Assembly (NCBI GenBank): GCA_047495785.1
Contig: JBLDXI010000009.1
Coordinates: 1,302,001-1,366,000 of the forward strand
DNA length: 64,000 nucleotides
Origin: Lepidodermella squamata
Taxonomy: Eukaryota > Gastrotricha
Direction of reading: 5' to 3'
This document shows, in pieces, positions 12,525 through 25,271 of this stretch. Each line of letters begins with the position of its first letter. Within the stretch, counting starts at the first letter, position 1. The position numbers and the translations under genes were made by a program. A model generated the notes under the pieces. That model ran no database searches. It had not been told where the DNA came from and was given only the letters and a program-made list of their open reading frames with translations.

Positions 12525-15500
12525 TCACAACACATCGTCATTCGCGGCAAGTCTTGCCCGCGCGTCAGATGATTCATTCACGTTAACAATCGGCTTTCGC
12601 AATTTTACAGTCGAGCCGTTTTGTTGGTGCTTCATTGGACAGTCGGGTTTAGCCGCCACTTGTCGATAGTCGCTTGGTCCCTTTTTCTCATGGGCTTGCA
12701 GCACGCGAACACGATACAGCAGATCAGGCTGAAAAATCGGAAAAAATTTAAATCAGCCATCACTTAGCCATCAAATATTTATAAGTGTCAACTGCTGTAA
12801 AAAAAATTAACTTGAAGCTAAAAAAATTGTCAATTTATTCACATTGAAATTAAAATTTTAATTTTAAATTTTAATTAAATTAATTTAAAAAATAAAAAAA
12901 TACGCAAAATTGTTAAGGAGGATTTTTTAAATTTGGCAAAAATAAAAAAATGAATATCTTACCTTTGTAACATTGATGAGGAATCGGATGAAAATGACCG
13001 GTAAGCAGCAAATCGCGACGGCTAGAACTGCGACGAGCCAGAAGTTGGGCGATGCCCAGACCGCGGCCGCCACTCCGATATTTTCCGAGTCGTACTTTGA
13101 GGCGATTCGCGCAATCACGTACTGGCAGACAAACACGCTGAAAACGCTGAAAAATGGCCCGATACTGGCTCGCGACCAGTGAGTCGTCTCTAAACAGCAC
13201 CGAATGGTGACGACAAGAACGAGAACAGTGCCGAGGGCGATGCAAACGGCTGATTTGCTCGTCGTAACCGGGTCGCCGGAGTAGTGCGTAAAATCGGCAA
13301 AAGCGTATCGAACGAGGAAAAATGTGACCAGCGACGTGAAAATGCCCTCGAGCATTGCGATTAAAAACCGGGTAAATGTAAAGTAGCGACCTTTCAGACC
13401 GGGGTAGTAAGTTTTCGGGTACTTTTGCGCGTAGTACTCGTTTAGATCCTGCTCGAATAGCGACAGGTATAACAGCGGAACAGGCGTGTACATCATGTCG
13501 TAGGCAGTAATGAACCACTGGTCGAAAATCGACGTTCCCGACCAGCCGCAGAAAATTCCGTACCAGAACTGGCTGGTCGCGTAAGCTAGCGTTTTGTAGA
13601 AGAAGAATTTGAGGAAAGTCGCCATTCTCAGGTAGTTCCACCGGCCGTGTACCAGAAGCAGTCGCTGGAGGAAGCGGAATTGGGCAAAAGCGAAATCAGA
13701 TGACAAAACCGCTTGCATTCCTTCATTTCCAGAAATTCCAACGCCGATATGCGCAGTTCGAATCATGTTTCTAAAAAATAAAATAAACGTTAAGAGCCAG
13801 GAACAACACGAAATCATGTCTACACTGAATATTTTGAATCTGCCCTCCACGTAAAGCTTGAGGCTAAAACTTAGTCTCAAGACTTAAAGCCGAAGTCTAC
13901 CCTAAAATCATCAATGTTCAGAATCTTCCGAACTTTTTTGCCTATTTTGTTTTGGTATGTGAGATGTTTCTTGAATATAAATGACCGTATGGACATAAAT
14001 TCAAATTGCTCAACCTAGAAACCAGAGAAGGGGATCCAGATGGAAGAAGTTGATACATCTGACCATTGGATACTCGCAAATGTCCGTTCACTTCGACTAG
14101 GAGCAACCAGTCTTAACGAGACGACCGATTTCGCTGAATTCCGGTCTCGCAGTATTTTACATCAGTACCTCGATTGCGACGTCAACATCGAAGCACTGAC
14201 GCAATGGCTTCTCGGACGAGTGAATTTCACAGGCTCGTTATGTGACTTCTATACTCATGATTTGACTTTGATTGGTTGATGCAGCATACAGCTAAAATTT
14301 GTTGAATTTACTTTATTTTATTTGCTATTGCTCATGTCAGGTACGTCTTCCGACTGAAACTGGACGATGATCTGAATTTCAGCTTTTTTCTCCAAGCTGG
14401 GTCAGGTGGAGCCTATTTGTGCGAATCTTCGGACCTGAATGCACGATTCAATGCGCACATAAACCGCTATAGCGCTGCCATCTGCTCTACCGGAAAACAA
14501 GCGTGGCCATACTACGGCGCTATCGGAAGGCGTCCTACTCCGAAAGACCCTTTCAGACTGTTGTAGGACACAGTTCAGAGGGTAATTTGACCTCATCAAA
14601 TGAAACACAAGCAAGTAAAAAGTTGCCAAGCATGATTTGCAAGTTTCCAAAGGAAACAGTCATCAGATGCGAATTATAACATTCCATTTCATGTTATTTA
14701 AGTTATTTGAACAATTTGCTTAACGTTTGGTACCTGTTTTTCGATATTTGTACTACATGCAGCATTTAGCTTATGTGGTTTTTTAAAGTATTGGTCTTCC
14801 TTTCTCATATTTGTTTTTCAATGCTACTACATCATTTCAAAAGTTTCATACGCAGTTTTCCTTTGTTATTCATTTGTTGCGGGAACTTAAGAACTTGAGA
14901 ACTGTATAACACTCTGTCATCCCCTGACTCTCTGAGCAACTAAAATTCACCGGATTACGCGCCATTATATAGGCCTCTAGGAGTCTAAGCCGACTTGTAT
15001 CAATATTTCGAAAATGACTGGGTCGGCGTTTGGCGATACGGCCAACAAACTGTCCATCTAGAATTCGATTTCGAACTTAGGAGAATGGCCTCATCATGGA
15101 CCTTCAAAAAGAGCAGAATCTGATGGAAGAGAGGGTGGCCGACTTCCGGCTCTGCCGCGATGTCTCGCGATGCTCTGAAAAGAAATATCTGGACGCAAAC
15201 GATGGATCTCAACCCCACTGTGCTGTTAAATCGAGCCTTACATTTTTTATTCTTGGTGGCTAGACTTTAGGCGAAATATCCCGCTATATAGCCGCGGCCA
15301 GCCGATAAAAACACAATTTTTGCTACTGAACTGTAAACACTAGTTCCCAGCAATTTGGCTTGCGTTTCGGTTAGACTTTGATCGATTCAAGTGACTTCCA
15401 GTGACACTGGCCAAATTTTAAATTAAAATTCGTCCTTCTTTTCTTCATTCTAGTTATCATGAAAAACCCTCATCACGGCTTTCACGAAATTTAATTTCGT

Positions 15501-18500
15501 GTGCGTGAAGTTTGGTACTTTTCCAGCTATTTATATAACTAATTATCACCCTTGAAAAATATCGTGGTAAGAAAACTCTTCAGTAACAAAATTAACGGGG
15601 TAAAATTAATGCAATTAAAGCTAAAAATATAAAAAATGGGTCCTCCTTTTAGCGGAACCACATTTTGGAATTTTCTAGTGCCCTGAAATCGTTTTTCGGA
15701 TATTTCTTGCGGGTCAAGATTGGCCACAATAATTCTACAAAAATCACCAGTAAATTCAGCGCAACATTCTCTATAAGACAGAGTGTTTAATTCAGAATTC
15801 ATACTTATCCTAAAATTCGTAGAATTATTCAAAAAAGGACTCGGAGGAACATTTTTCGACTTTTTTCCGCAAAAAGCAAATTTGGTTCCGCTAAAAGATA
15901 TTCTATACAAAATGGACAAATTCGAAGCTTACACATCATTTCCTCCATCACCAATAGCCAGAGTTACGGCGTTCTTCTTCCGCCTAACCAGCTCAACGAC
16001 GCGCCCCTTTTGCAGCGGAGCAGCTCGGCAGCAGATCACCGTCTGACACGAACAGGCCACCTTGAGAAACAAATCTTCCAGCGGTTCAGTCAACGCGTGA
16101 AACAAGCTATGGCCGCTGATAATCAACGCAAAATCAGTTTTCCTCGTCCGCTTCACGCCGCCGTTCATGATGAAAGCTCGAGCCGAATCTGTTCGCTTAA
16201 TACCATTCATCGCATCGGCCTGAGCTCTTCGTTCAATCAAATCGAGCGCATCGCGAAGTTGCTGGTCAACCCCAGGGAAGCACTCGGCATCGACGATCAG
16301 CTCCTCAGTCGAACTCCTCAGCATATTACAAGACTGGCCGATGTTAATCGCAGTTTCCTGCTTATCCCCGGTTAGAACCCAGATTTTAATACCCGCCGCT
16401 GTCAGATTCGCAATCGTCTCCGGGACGCCTTCTTGCAACTTATCTTCAACCCCAGTCGCGCCGATTAAAATCAAATTCTTCTCAATGGCTAAACAGCAGT
16501 CGTAGATAAGCTCCTCACGGTCCTCGAGAGATTTACTCGCCGCCTGGAATTTCGAGTTCCAACTCGCCCATTCCGCATCGTCGATATCTCGATAGGCGCA
16601 GCATAACGTCCTGAGACCACTACTCGCGAATTCGGTCAAATGCTGCCGGGTCCGATCGACCATACCCCGTTGGCTGTCTTTCAACAGAGTTAAAATCGTC
16701 GAATCAGCACCTTTGCACAACAAACGACGTTTCCCGGTCTCATCCTCAATAACTACAGACATTCGTTTCCTCGTAGTGTCAAACTCGAGAAGGGCGAGAA
16801 TTTTATACGTCCTTTCTTCGCCTAAAACTTCGAGAGTTAGTGTCGAATGAGTTCGGCCTTTGAACACAAAACCGAAATTCCGAGCCGCGGAAACCAGGGC
16901 GGCTTCATCCGGCGACTGGGCTTTGTAAGCCAGCCGGCCATTTTCGTCCGTTTCCGTGTTCAGCGTGTGGCAAATTGCGAGTAACAGGAAGAAATCGTGG
17001 CAGTCGCCGTTGCGAACAGCATCGAGCAGACTGTGGTCGTAGAACTTGAAGTCCCGTTCATGAAAAGTAGGCTCGTGCTTCTCGAAATTAACCCGTAATT
17101 CAACCTCATTTTCCGCGCATAAATACACGTGCTCGCCGGTTTTCGGGTCCCGGGGCTCGCCGTACGCGACCCCGCCAATCGAGCACTTATTGAAGTTCAT
17201 CACGTTCTGGGTCAACGTGCCGGTTTTATCCGAAAAAATGTACTCGATCTGGCCGAGATCTTCGTTTAACAGCGTCGACCTAGCCTGGGCTCGAGTATCT
17301 GTCTCAGGGTGGTACATATCCTGGTCGCCGTTGATGAAATAGCGACTGAGGAAAATTTGAATAAATTCAATTGTTGTGTACAGCGTGACAGGTAGTAGAC
17401 GTTGCACGAGTAAGAAGTACGACAGACATTGCCAAATTGCGATTTTGAGTGGGGAGGCGCCTTCGATTTGCATCCACAAGCCGTAAGCCTCCTTAAAATG
17501 CAGACCGATGCCGCTTTCGAACAAATAACCCTGAATAGCCGAGGTCGTCAGAAGAATTACCATAATGACAAACAGACCTAAAAAATCAAAGAAAAATTTG
17601 AAAGAAATCTAGAACTTGATTCAACTTACCACAAAGGTACTTATTCAGCTGCTTTTCCATTCGAGTGCGCTTATACAGTGTCTTACCGGCGTTTTTCATC
17701 AGTTTAGTCTGACGGCCGGTGTAAATTACGAGCCCGTAGGCCCATTCAGTATTTCGAAGGGTGCAACCCCGAAGTAGAACATTCGTATTATTCAACGCAT
17801 AGGTCTGACCAAGCCAGTCGAGACGGCCGGTAAAACGGGTCAAATGATTATTCGGGGCATCGCATTTAATCTCACCTATAATAAAAAAATTAATCATTTT
17901 AAATTTAAAATAAATTTAAGGTGGAATTACCATTAAAAGATGCCAGTTGACTCAAATCGTCAGCCATAGCAGATGTGCACGAAACGGTTTGTCGAAACTT
18001 GAGGTTAGTTTCGCCATCCAATTCAGCAGTATCAATGTAGCACAGGCCATTAGCCTCGCTAGACGACAGCAGGATCATATCAGCGGGGACAGCCTCGTTT
18101 TTGTTGAGTTTCACAACTTGACCGACATGGATTTTAGCCCACGTTGTCGATTTCAACTGCTGGCTGTCTGTGTCTAAAATTGTGGCCTGGCGATTGTTGA
18201 CGCGACGGTCGGATCTGGCACGAAAAAAATCATCGACGCCCTGCCGGATAGCAGTGACGGACATAATAACACCTACAAATCAAATTACGGGGTAATAAAA
18301 TTATTCATGAAACCGAAAATACTCACTTAGGACGATTGCTTTCGGCAAAGGACCGATTGGCGAAATGAGAGGAATAGCCTGAAAAATAATAAAATTATTT
18401 AGCGAATTTTATAATTTTTTCTAAATTTTTGTTACCTGTAAGAAGACGAGTACGAGGAAGTAAATATTGGCTGTGCGAAGGAATTGCTCGAAGAGATTCA

Positions 18501-18987
18501 GCGGAATAAAAGTGTAAATGTTGTAACGCGAGGTTTTGATTGAATTATCACAGTATTTCATCTTGGCGTTGAACTTGGCGTCGCTGCCTCGAACAACGCG
18601 CTGCGATTCCGGCCGGTCGTGCGGCTCGAACATGCGGTAAAAAAGATGCTGCAGGCTCCATTCCCGCCACGACGCATGGCTGAAGAAAGAGCGGCGCCAT
18701 GGCTTCTTGCCGATGTCGAGCTCAAAGTGGCGCCGAGCTTCCGACGCCGTTTCACTAACCGGGGTAATGGCGGCGATTGACAGAGCCGACTGCGACGAAA
18801 TGCCATTCAGGTGCTGAGTTTTCGTCGACAGAGGCAGCAATTTCTGCTTCGCGGCTCGGTGGTCGTTTTCTAAATCTCGCTCCTCTACATGGCTGTTATC
18901 AAAAGCGGCAGCCTCCGGTGAGTGATTTCCGGTGGCCGGGCAGTGATTGTCGTTATCTCGCTCGTCATTATCGTCTCCAGCTGCCAT
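12525..18987 (-). CDS. P4-type ATPase, phospholipid flippase (copy 2)
   Basis: Paralogue of the neighbouring flippase, about 1282 residues in seven exons: 18987-18436, 18378-18327 (52 nt), 18272-17931, 17875-17630, 17577-15933, 13770-12963 and 12728-12525. The frame is kept throughout. Motifs: [15 protein letters not shown] in the actuator domain, [12 protein letters not shown] in TM4, DKTGTLTQN with the phosphorylated Asp, [24 protein letters not shown] (Gly where copy 1 has Ala), then [16 protein letters not shown]. The N-terminal cytosolic extension is longer than in copy 1 and acidic ([10 protein letters not shown]). The intron after GDGGNDV is 2162 bp; its counterpart in copy 1, at the same codon and phase, is 60 bp. 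The ATG at 18987 is the first in-frame methionine. Substrate lipid and compartment cannot be told from this. Confidence 0.92.
14341..14576 (+). pseudogene. Possible spectrin-like PH-domain C-terminal fragment
   Basis: A forward-strand stretch opens straight after a good acceptor (CATGTCAG) and reads [19 protein letters not shown], then [15 protein letters not shown], then a stop at 14574-14576. The pattern resembles the last strands and C-terminal helix of beta-spectrin-type PH domains (VFKLRL..G.EYLFQA, then M..WI..I..AI), but the tryptophan of the helix is missing. No upstream exon completing the domain was recognised; the open frame at 14040-14279 does not resemble it. It is either the end of a small nested gene or a gene fragment. 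The call is by eye and weak. Confidence 0.25.
14995..15121 (+). pseudogene. Possible MULE-type transposase relic
   Basis: The forward strand reads [17 protein letters not shown] before running into a stop. A YFE-x-x-W-[IV]-G string is typical of the region after the catalytic core in animal MULE/FLYWCH-linked transposases. Only this short match is visible and no catalytic residues are present, so this is a tentative relic. Confidence 0.2.
15647..15896. repeat. Inverted-repeat unit inside flippase intron
   Basis: TTTTAGCGGAACCA at 15647-15660 is repeated in perfect inverted orientation at 15883-15896, bounding 250 bp without coding content. This suggests a short non-autonomous DNA element, though the perfect arm is only 14 bp. 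Confidence 0.35.
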
Positions 18988-20653
18988 TCGTTTGAACAAG
19001 AAAATCAGGCAACACGAAACGGAAAATCACGTTAAACACATGTTTCTAGAAATTTCTATTAAAAAAGAAGTAGCATGAGTACAAATTCATTCATAAGAAT
19101 AAATACGAGCAGCGACATACTCACGCTCTATCACTGACCAGTTATATGAGCAGACAATGAAACTACAAGGGTAATAACCTGCGTAACTCATCGCCGGAAA
19201 TGTCGGTTTTGGGTATAATAATGAGAGAGGTTAAGGTAAACAGAACATCATCACAATTTATTCGTCGTTATAATACATATTATCGTGGCAGTCGACAAAC
19301 ACGCGGTGGTGGATCACAAAGCTCAGCCAAGTGATGTAGAGACAGTTTAGCCGGTGAGAAACGTGCTGTTTTAGGAGGCGTGTAACTACGCCAGCTACTG
19401 GTTGATGGGGCAGATTTTTTCAGGGTCGAAATGCCGAAAATGGCCTACATACGCATACAGCAGAAGTGAAGCAGAGTATTGACTGACTATACACAGATGT
19501 GTGTGTGCGTATATGTTGTATGTGCGTGGCTGCTATAGCAGTATGTGTGCTTTTAATATATATCGTGTATCGTGTATATCGTAAGCAATTTTCCTCTTCT
19601 GAATGCGAGCACGTTTTTTGCATTTGGCTTGCCAATGCGGCGCCGCGCCACGCGCTTCATCCTGTACTATCAACAAAAAATGGGGTATTACGAGCACGCG
19701 ATTCCAACAGCGTCGCAGAAGAGAAGGTCAAAAAAATTAAAAGACCAATTTTCTTTGGACGTTTATTGCCCTTGCCTCCTCGACAATACATTAGAATTTC
19801 TGGAAAACAAACCTGGAAAACATTTTTACAATGTAAAAGGTTTACGATCTGAGTCACACCTAAAGAATAGCATGCATTGTTTGTCGAATTTTTATTTCAG
19901 CGAATAGGGGTAAATAATAAGTCAGGGGATAAAGTATTTGTAATCACTGAAACCATCGAATAATTCCTAGTTAATCCATAGGATTCTGGATCCGATTGTC
20001 TTCGGGGCTTCAAAAATCGCTCGAGGGTTTCTACCTTGTCGTATTTCTTTCCGGCTCGATGCGCACTTGATAACACTTATATCATGCCGGCCGTGACGCG
20101 TAGGAAAACCCCGCGAGCATCTGCGACGAAAATGTGATCAAAACAAGCGGCTTATCGAGAGGGATTTTTTCTAATCTAGATGCGGACACCTGAATCGATT
20201 TTTGCTCAATTTTTTGCCTAAAGGAAAATAATTTTATTTACAAGGAAAATGAAGAAATGATGGAAAAAAATCCTCTAGCTTTATTAAAGGACCAGGAATC
20301 CTTTGGCCAAAGTCTCAAGTGCCAAAATTAAAATTAATCGGACTCGTGATAGCGTAATGCCGGCGGGATTTGATTACTAGTGTCTTGTGAAAAAATCTTA
20401 ACAACAGAATCCCGCCAGGAGTAAAACCGGCTGAAATAAGCGCAACAAAATACTGCTGTTATCCTGCTTAATTCAGTATATTTTTTGAGCTGAAATGTCG
20501 ATCGCAACAACGATTCTATAAACGAAGAGAGCTGGGAAAAATTGAGCTTGAAAATGCAACGGTACTATGTTAGGATAATTTAATTCAATGTTCGCTCTGA
20601 AACTGAAAGGTGATTTAATATTTATTGAACCAATAGCTATTGAGTCGACACTA
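18988..20653. other. Intergenic, with a GT-rich simple stretch
   Basis: About 1.7 kb between the second flippase and the GABA-B-like receptor. A short TGTGTGTGCGTATATG-type simple sequence lies near 19,495-19,530. Overlapping short open frames at 19.5-19.9 kb resemble no family I know. The rest is presumed promoter and 3' untranslated sequence. Confidence 0.45.
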
Positions 20654-23050
20654 TTATTCGTGTTCATCCTGCGGATGGCTCTGTCTTTGGCTCTTTCTCA
20701 GAATCAGCGACATAGCTTGCCAGTTGATAATCGCCGAAGTTACAGTTGAGCTGAATAGTAGCAAAAATGCCATCAAGATATGCTGATTCAGGGCATTGTT
20801 AATGACATTAAGAGCAAGCACGCCGCCAACCATGAGCGAAGCTTGATTTCCAACAGCTTGGCGAACGTACTTCATCCCCATCGCTTTTTCAGCCCGTCGA
20901 AGTTGGTAAGCCAACAGACCTGAAGCAAGCAGTAAGACGGCATTCATGACTAATAGAGCTATTTCGAATGCATGCGAAGTGTTGGAGTAGCAAGCGCCGA
21001 TATAGCTAATTTTGAGGACATCATTCTCGACATCATTCACGACTTCTCGCTGCGTCTCAAAGTAAAGAGACGGGTCAGTTGCCATCCATGCCAAGAGTGT
21101 AATCAAAATCGCGATGAGATAAATAAAGAATAAGAGAAGCAAAAGAGATTCTCGGATTGGTACATCCCTATTACTAGATGTGTGCCGAACGACTCGATGC
21201 TCAAAATACGAACTGGAATCCGTGGAAACCTTAGGATTCCGTTGTGTTGAATTTGTCGAATTTGTAGTATTTGCAGTATACCATGTCGTCCGCTGATTTC
21301 TTATAGACTGCGATGATTTCCGTCGATTACTCGCGGCTTTTGCAACGTAAAGCCTGACGTAGAGGAAAATGTGTATCCCAGAGAGACCCAACACGGCAAG
21401 AGATGTCCTGGCAATGCAGAGGACATTCGCTTCCCTAATTTTCATCTGAGTCGAATAAAGAACCGCTGATAAATTCATGAAAATACACGCAAGTGTGGTA
21501 ATGCTGATTTTGGTCTTAGGGTAATCTTGCTGAATTTCCTGTAAATTGCGATGCGCAATTTTGAAGCCCGCCATCGCTATGTTTAACAAAGACACAAAGA
21601 TTGCCCAGGCTAGGACAACTCCAAAAACAACCTGAGGAACTTCATGATAGTCGTACAGAATTTCGATAGAATCTTTTGGCGGTAAGCCAGTCTTCGTCTT
21701 CCAACTTATTGGCTGTGAACTCTTCATTTCGTAGTCATCAATGCCGTAACCCGAAGCGTTGGACTTCCTTAAAAGTCTAGCTAATATTTCATAGCCACTC
21801 GATCGCGACCATCTCATTACATATTGCACTTCATCATCCATTTCGAGTCGTTCGGAATATTTTACGAAGCCAGTTCTAACCCCGGTGTAGGTAACTTTCC
21901 CGACAGTTGCGTTTACAACGTTCAACACCAAGTTCGGATTAGTTTTGTAGTCTCGCAGTGAAAGGTTCATTGTTTTCAACACCTGTTCTGCTTTGTCCAA
22001 CGTTACAGCGGCCTGAAGAGCCATGTCGTAGCAAATGTGCCGGCGATCGTAATCGCCGCTTCGCGAATTGTTCATCGCCTTATCCGCTAATTCTTCAACT
22101 TGATTGACATCTAATCCGAAAAAACTGCTCGGGCCATTGTTCGCCATCGCAACTATTGCAGGACCAATGCTGAACGTCAGCTCTGCTTGAGATCGCAAAA
22201 TTTCAGGTGTACAGCCGGCTGGCAAAGCTGGTAAAGGGTCCATAACTGGTTGGTTATTCGAATCGATGATGAATACGTATTTCGGCCCTGATAACCCGAA
22301 ACGGTGAGCCCAGCATAAAAACTTGACTGTATTTCCAACATCCGAAAATTGGGCGATAATAATTCGAGCTCCGCTGTCTCTCAACATGGCCATTGAAATG
22401 TCGTCCACGTCAAGAAATGCGTTGAAGAATTGAATGTCGAATCCTAATTGTTGGCTGAAGTCGTAGAAAGCAAGGCCCATTTGAACGTTGAAAATGTTAG
22501 CGGCATGCATGAACACCGCAATTTTCTTCCATGTCTTCTGTTGGCTGATGAAAACAGCCCTAACAAGGGTTGTCATCTCACCCGATGGGCGAACCCGGTA
22601 GAAATTAGGATAGACCTTACGATTAGCTGTGAAATAGGGTGCAGTACAAGCCGATGCGATTGTAGCCATTCCGAGGTGATGAACGACCTTGCCAAGACTG
22701 TTGCAGCCTGGGGTGAAGGTCGAGCCAACTGTTAAGGGTGATTGAAACGCGTTCATCTCGGTATCGAAACTTCGGGAGAATTTGACAGCTTTCGAAACTA
22801 ACAGATCACTGTTACGAGTTTCGTCTTCGAAAACTGGTTCAATGGCGTAATCTGGCAGGATATCGGTTCGATTATTTGCCAGTTTCGTGACAAGTTCAGT
22901 TACAGCTCTGCAGTGCTTGCCATCGCGCGGTTCTGCCCCGGTGAAGGCCATAGTGAATAGCAATTTCAAGCGATACGGTTTGCTAATAGCCAAAACATGT
23001 GTTATTGGCAAGACGAAACTCAAGAGGACGATCACCCTTAATTTTTCCAT
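20654..23050 (-). CDS. GABA-B-like class C GPCR, intronless (copy 1)
   Basis: Single-exon receptor of about 798 residues. A signal peptide (MEKLRVIVLLSFVLPITHVLA) is followed by a bilobed periplasmic-binding-protein-like ectodomain of roughly 420 residues, then seven hydrophobic spans beginning VVFGVVLAWAIFVSLLNIAM. That entry into TM1 without a preceding cysteine-rich linker is typical of GABA-B-type receptors and separates them from glutamate receptors. A tyrosine/asparagine/threonine-rich cytoplasmic loop lies near residues 595-640, and the tail is short (RKSQRQSHPQDEHE) with no coiled coil of the kind used in GABA-B heterodimers. A diverged relative lies at 38001-40341. A longer frame upstream starts at 23092, but the ATG at 23050 gives the clean signal peptide and is preferred. 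The ligand is unknown. Confidence 0.8.
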   Translation of the reverse strand: MEKLRVIVLLSFVLPITHVLAISKPYRLKLLFTMAFTGAEPRDGKHCRAVTELVTKLANNRTDILPDYAIEPVFEDETRNSDLLVSKAVKFSRSFDTEMNAFQSPLTVGSTFTPGCNSLGKVVHHLGMATIASACTAPYFTANRKVYPNFYRVRPSGEMTTLVRAVFISQQKTWKKIAVFMHAANIFNVQMGLAFYDFSQQLGFDIQFFNAFLDVDDISMAMLRDSGARIIIAQFSDVGNTVKFLCWAHRFGLSGPKYVFIIDSNNQPVMDPLPALPAGCTPEILRSQAELTFSIGPAIVAMANNGPSSFFGLDVNQVEELADKAMNNSRSGDYDRRHICYDMALQAAVTLDKAEQVLKTMNLSLRDYKTNPNLVLNVVNATVGKVTYTGVRTGFVKYSERLEMDDEVQYVMRWSRSSGYEILARLLRKSNASGYGIDDYEMKSSQPISWKTKTGLPPKDSIEILYDYHEVPQVVFGVVLAWAIFVSLLNIAMAGFKIAHRNLQEIQQDYPKTKISITTLACIFMNLSAVLYSTQMKIREANVLCIARTSLAVLGLSGIHIFLYVRLYVAKAASNRRKSSQSIRNQRTTWYTANTTNSTNSTQRNPKVSTDSSSYFEHRVVRHTSSNRDVPIRESLLLLLFFIYLIAILITLLAWMATDPSLYFETQREVVNDVENDVLKISYIGACYSNTSHAFEIALLVMNAVLLLASGLLAYQLRRAEKAMGMKYVRQAVGNQASLMVGGVLALNVINNALNQHILMAFLLLFSSTVTSAIINWQAMSLILRKSQRQSHPQDEHE

Positions 23051-24095
23051 TCTGATATCGTTTAAGAATTTCCTAGGCGCAAATAATAGCAAAAGGATTC
23101 ACTATTCTGATGGCTGGTCATATAGTATGGAATTCTGAATATATTGCTTGTATAAATTTAGATCTTAGGCTAAGGCAGTTTTTGAGATTAGGAAGCTAAT
23201 TTCAAGCTTAAGTGAGGAATGCCTGACTTTGTGCGTCCAGTGACCGTGCACCATTAGATGCGCGGGAGGGGAGAAACCGGAGAGATGTAAACCAATACTT
23301 TGCCACTTTGCCATATCATTCGATTTATTTTCGCACAATGCTTAAAACAATGCCATCCGTTGTATTGGATTGAAATAACCTTTTTGTACATTCTCGGTAC
23401 GCAATTCTACGCAATTCGAGGGGTATGCCGTCTTGTTCAGCAAAATTTGAACGAAGATTTGAGACATTTTTCAGTTGATATGTTGGCGTCCTATGCAGCT
23501 CGTCGGCATTAAGCATGCGAACTTCCTGTTGAACATTTTCTCATCCGACCTGCCACGAGAGCGTGATGAACGTGTTTCGTTACAAGTTTTTACCAGGCTC
23601 CTCTCGAAATTATTTGCTCAGTAACTAAAAAAATTCAGATTTGGCGCGGGGTATGAGGAAGTCTATTAAAAGGTCATATTCAACACCGAAAACAGGAAGC
23701 TCTGAGCTTATTCCGGCTATTAGGTATCGGCATACCTTAGTTCGGATAAAATCGCGAATTTCAAGTCAGGTATTTTGCGTTTTATTGTGAAACTCAAGGA
23801 ATCATCATTTTTGGCAATAAATTGTAAAAAAATGCGAATAATAAACGCGGATAATTGCACAGTAGCGAGAGTCACAGTATCATATACCAAATAAATTAAA
23901 GCCGGAATACTATTCGAGTCAATTTTTAGCGAGGTTTCACCTCTTATTCGCTGCACAGCAGCTAAAACCGTAATAAATTTTTCTAGCATTTTTTACCAAT
24001 TTTTCGAAATAAAAAAAATGATTAGCTTCTATTTACAGTCAAGCGGATTTGCGTATATACTGGTTCAAGCGGAAGTTTCTGAGAAATTTCTGTTT
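23051..24095. other. Intergenic, nothing recognised
   Basis: About 1 kb with only short frames lacking family resemblance. It lies upstream of the GABA-B-like gene and downstream of the claudin-like gene. Confidence 0.4.
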
Positions 24096-25171
24096 TCAAC
24101 GAATTTTCGTCGTCGCGTTAGGTGACAGACCGCCGAAGCCGATGTCGACGAGGGCAGCTTGCGAGCCGCAATAGGCCTGGTTTCCGAGGGCGGCTTGTCC
24201 CATCGCGTGTTGGCACTGTTGTTGCTGTTGCTGTTGGCGGATGCAGGCGGCGATAGCTGATTCATAGAGGGCGGGGTCAAGTTTCGCCGACGACGTAGCG
24301 TTGATGACTTCGGTCGACTCGCTCTTCGACGAGTGGCGAGCGGCGATGTAGTAGAAGCCGGAGGTTGCCAGCGAGATGATGCCGCCGATGAGCGAGAAGT
24401 AGAAACCGAGATCGGGCACCATGTGAATGCTAAGCATGTAAATTGTACAGAAAAATTAAAAAATCGTACCCAAAACAAATTAAAATGATCGAAAAATCAA
24501 CATAAAATTGAAAATAAATCACGAATAGAAAGAAATCTACTTACTTAGAAAGGTCGAGGTTGAACTTGTTGCCGAACATGGCTGAGCCACTGAGGATGAG
24601 GGACGGTTCACTGGTCAGTTTCGCAGTGGCGTATGAGCAAGAGAAGATCGAAAGCAGGCCAGCGATGGCATTGCAAACGCAGAACCCGGCGACACTGACT
24701 GTCTTGTAGCGAGGTCCGAAGCAAAGCAACAGCCCACCGATAGACATGGCGAAGAAATAGAACACGGGGCTCATCAACGAACAGGCTTGAACGGCTTTCC
24801 ACCAATCTGTGACGATAATGAAAATTAGATAATAATCTCAAATTTTGATCTCGAAACGCACCAGGGAGATGGCCGTGGATAGGGCAAGGGTAGCAGGCTG
24901 TAATCATCAAATCATGACCGTAGTGGCCAGTTTGCATGTCGCGTGATTCACTGCACAGTTTGATTTCGCAGCACCGAAACAGCCCAGCCTCGTAGACAAT
25001 CTGTTGAAGGTAGCGCTGGTCACGTGGGCAACGCGGGTCGGTTTGAACGGCCAAGTTCGGCCCGGATGAGCTGGTCACCATGCGGGGCAGGGAGACACTG
25101 ATAATTTGAGCGACCATGGTCAGCGCGACTTTGCACAAGCAGATGACAAGAACAACTCGAACGCCACCCAT
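24096..25171 (-). CDS. Claudin/PMP22-like four-span membrane protein
   Basis: Predicted tetraspan protein of about 301 residues from exons 25171-24862, 24806-24545 and 24429-24096. TM1 is at the N terminus (VVLVICLCKVALTMVAQIIS). The large first extracellular loop contains GLFRCCEIKLC, close to the W-GLW-C-C loop signature of the claudin/PMP22/EMP superfamily. TM2 (SPVFYFFAMSIGGLLLCF), TM3 (VSVAGFCVCNAIAGLL) and TM4 (LGFYFSLIGGIISLATSGF) follow. The C-terminal tail has a glutamine run (seven to eight Q, encoded near 24,218-24,238). Such proteins build cell-cell junctions or act as channel or membrane-organising subunits; which applies here is open. Start ATG is at 25171, with a TATA-like box about 100 bp upstream. 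Confidence 0.7.
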
Positions 25172-25271
25172 GATTTATATTGCTGTATACTTACGACGAC
25201 TTGGTATTAAATTAAGCTATAATTGAAAAGACAAAATGCTCGATGAGGTCGCGTGTTCGAGATGAACAGGC

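Larger units (their letters stand above)
13771..15932. other. Enlarged intron of flippase copy 2
   Basis: This 2162-bp intron holds forward-strand open segments at 14040-14279, 14341-14576 and about 14995-15121, and an inverted-repeat unit at 15647-15896. These look like inserted material, since the orthologous intron of the tandem paralogue is only 60 bp (8472-8531). Confidence 0.7.

Noticed and set aside
19499-19907. Forward frames near the GT-rich simple sequence
   Set aside because: Composition reflects the simple repeat; no splice signals or family match.
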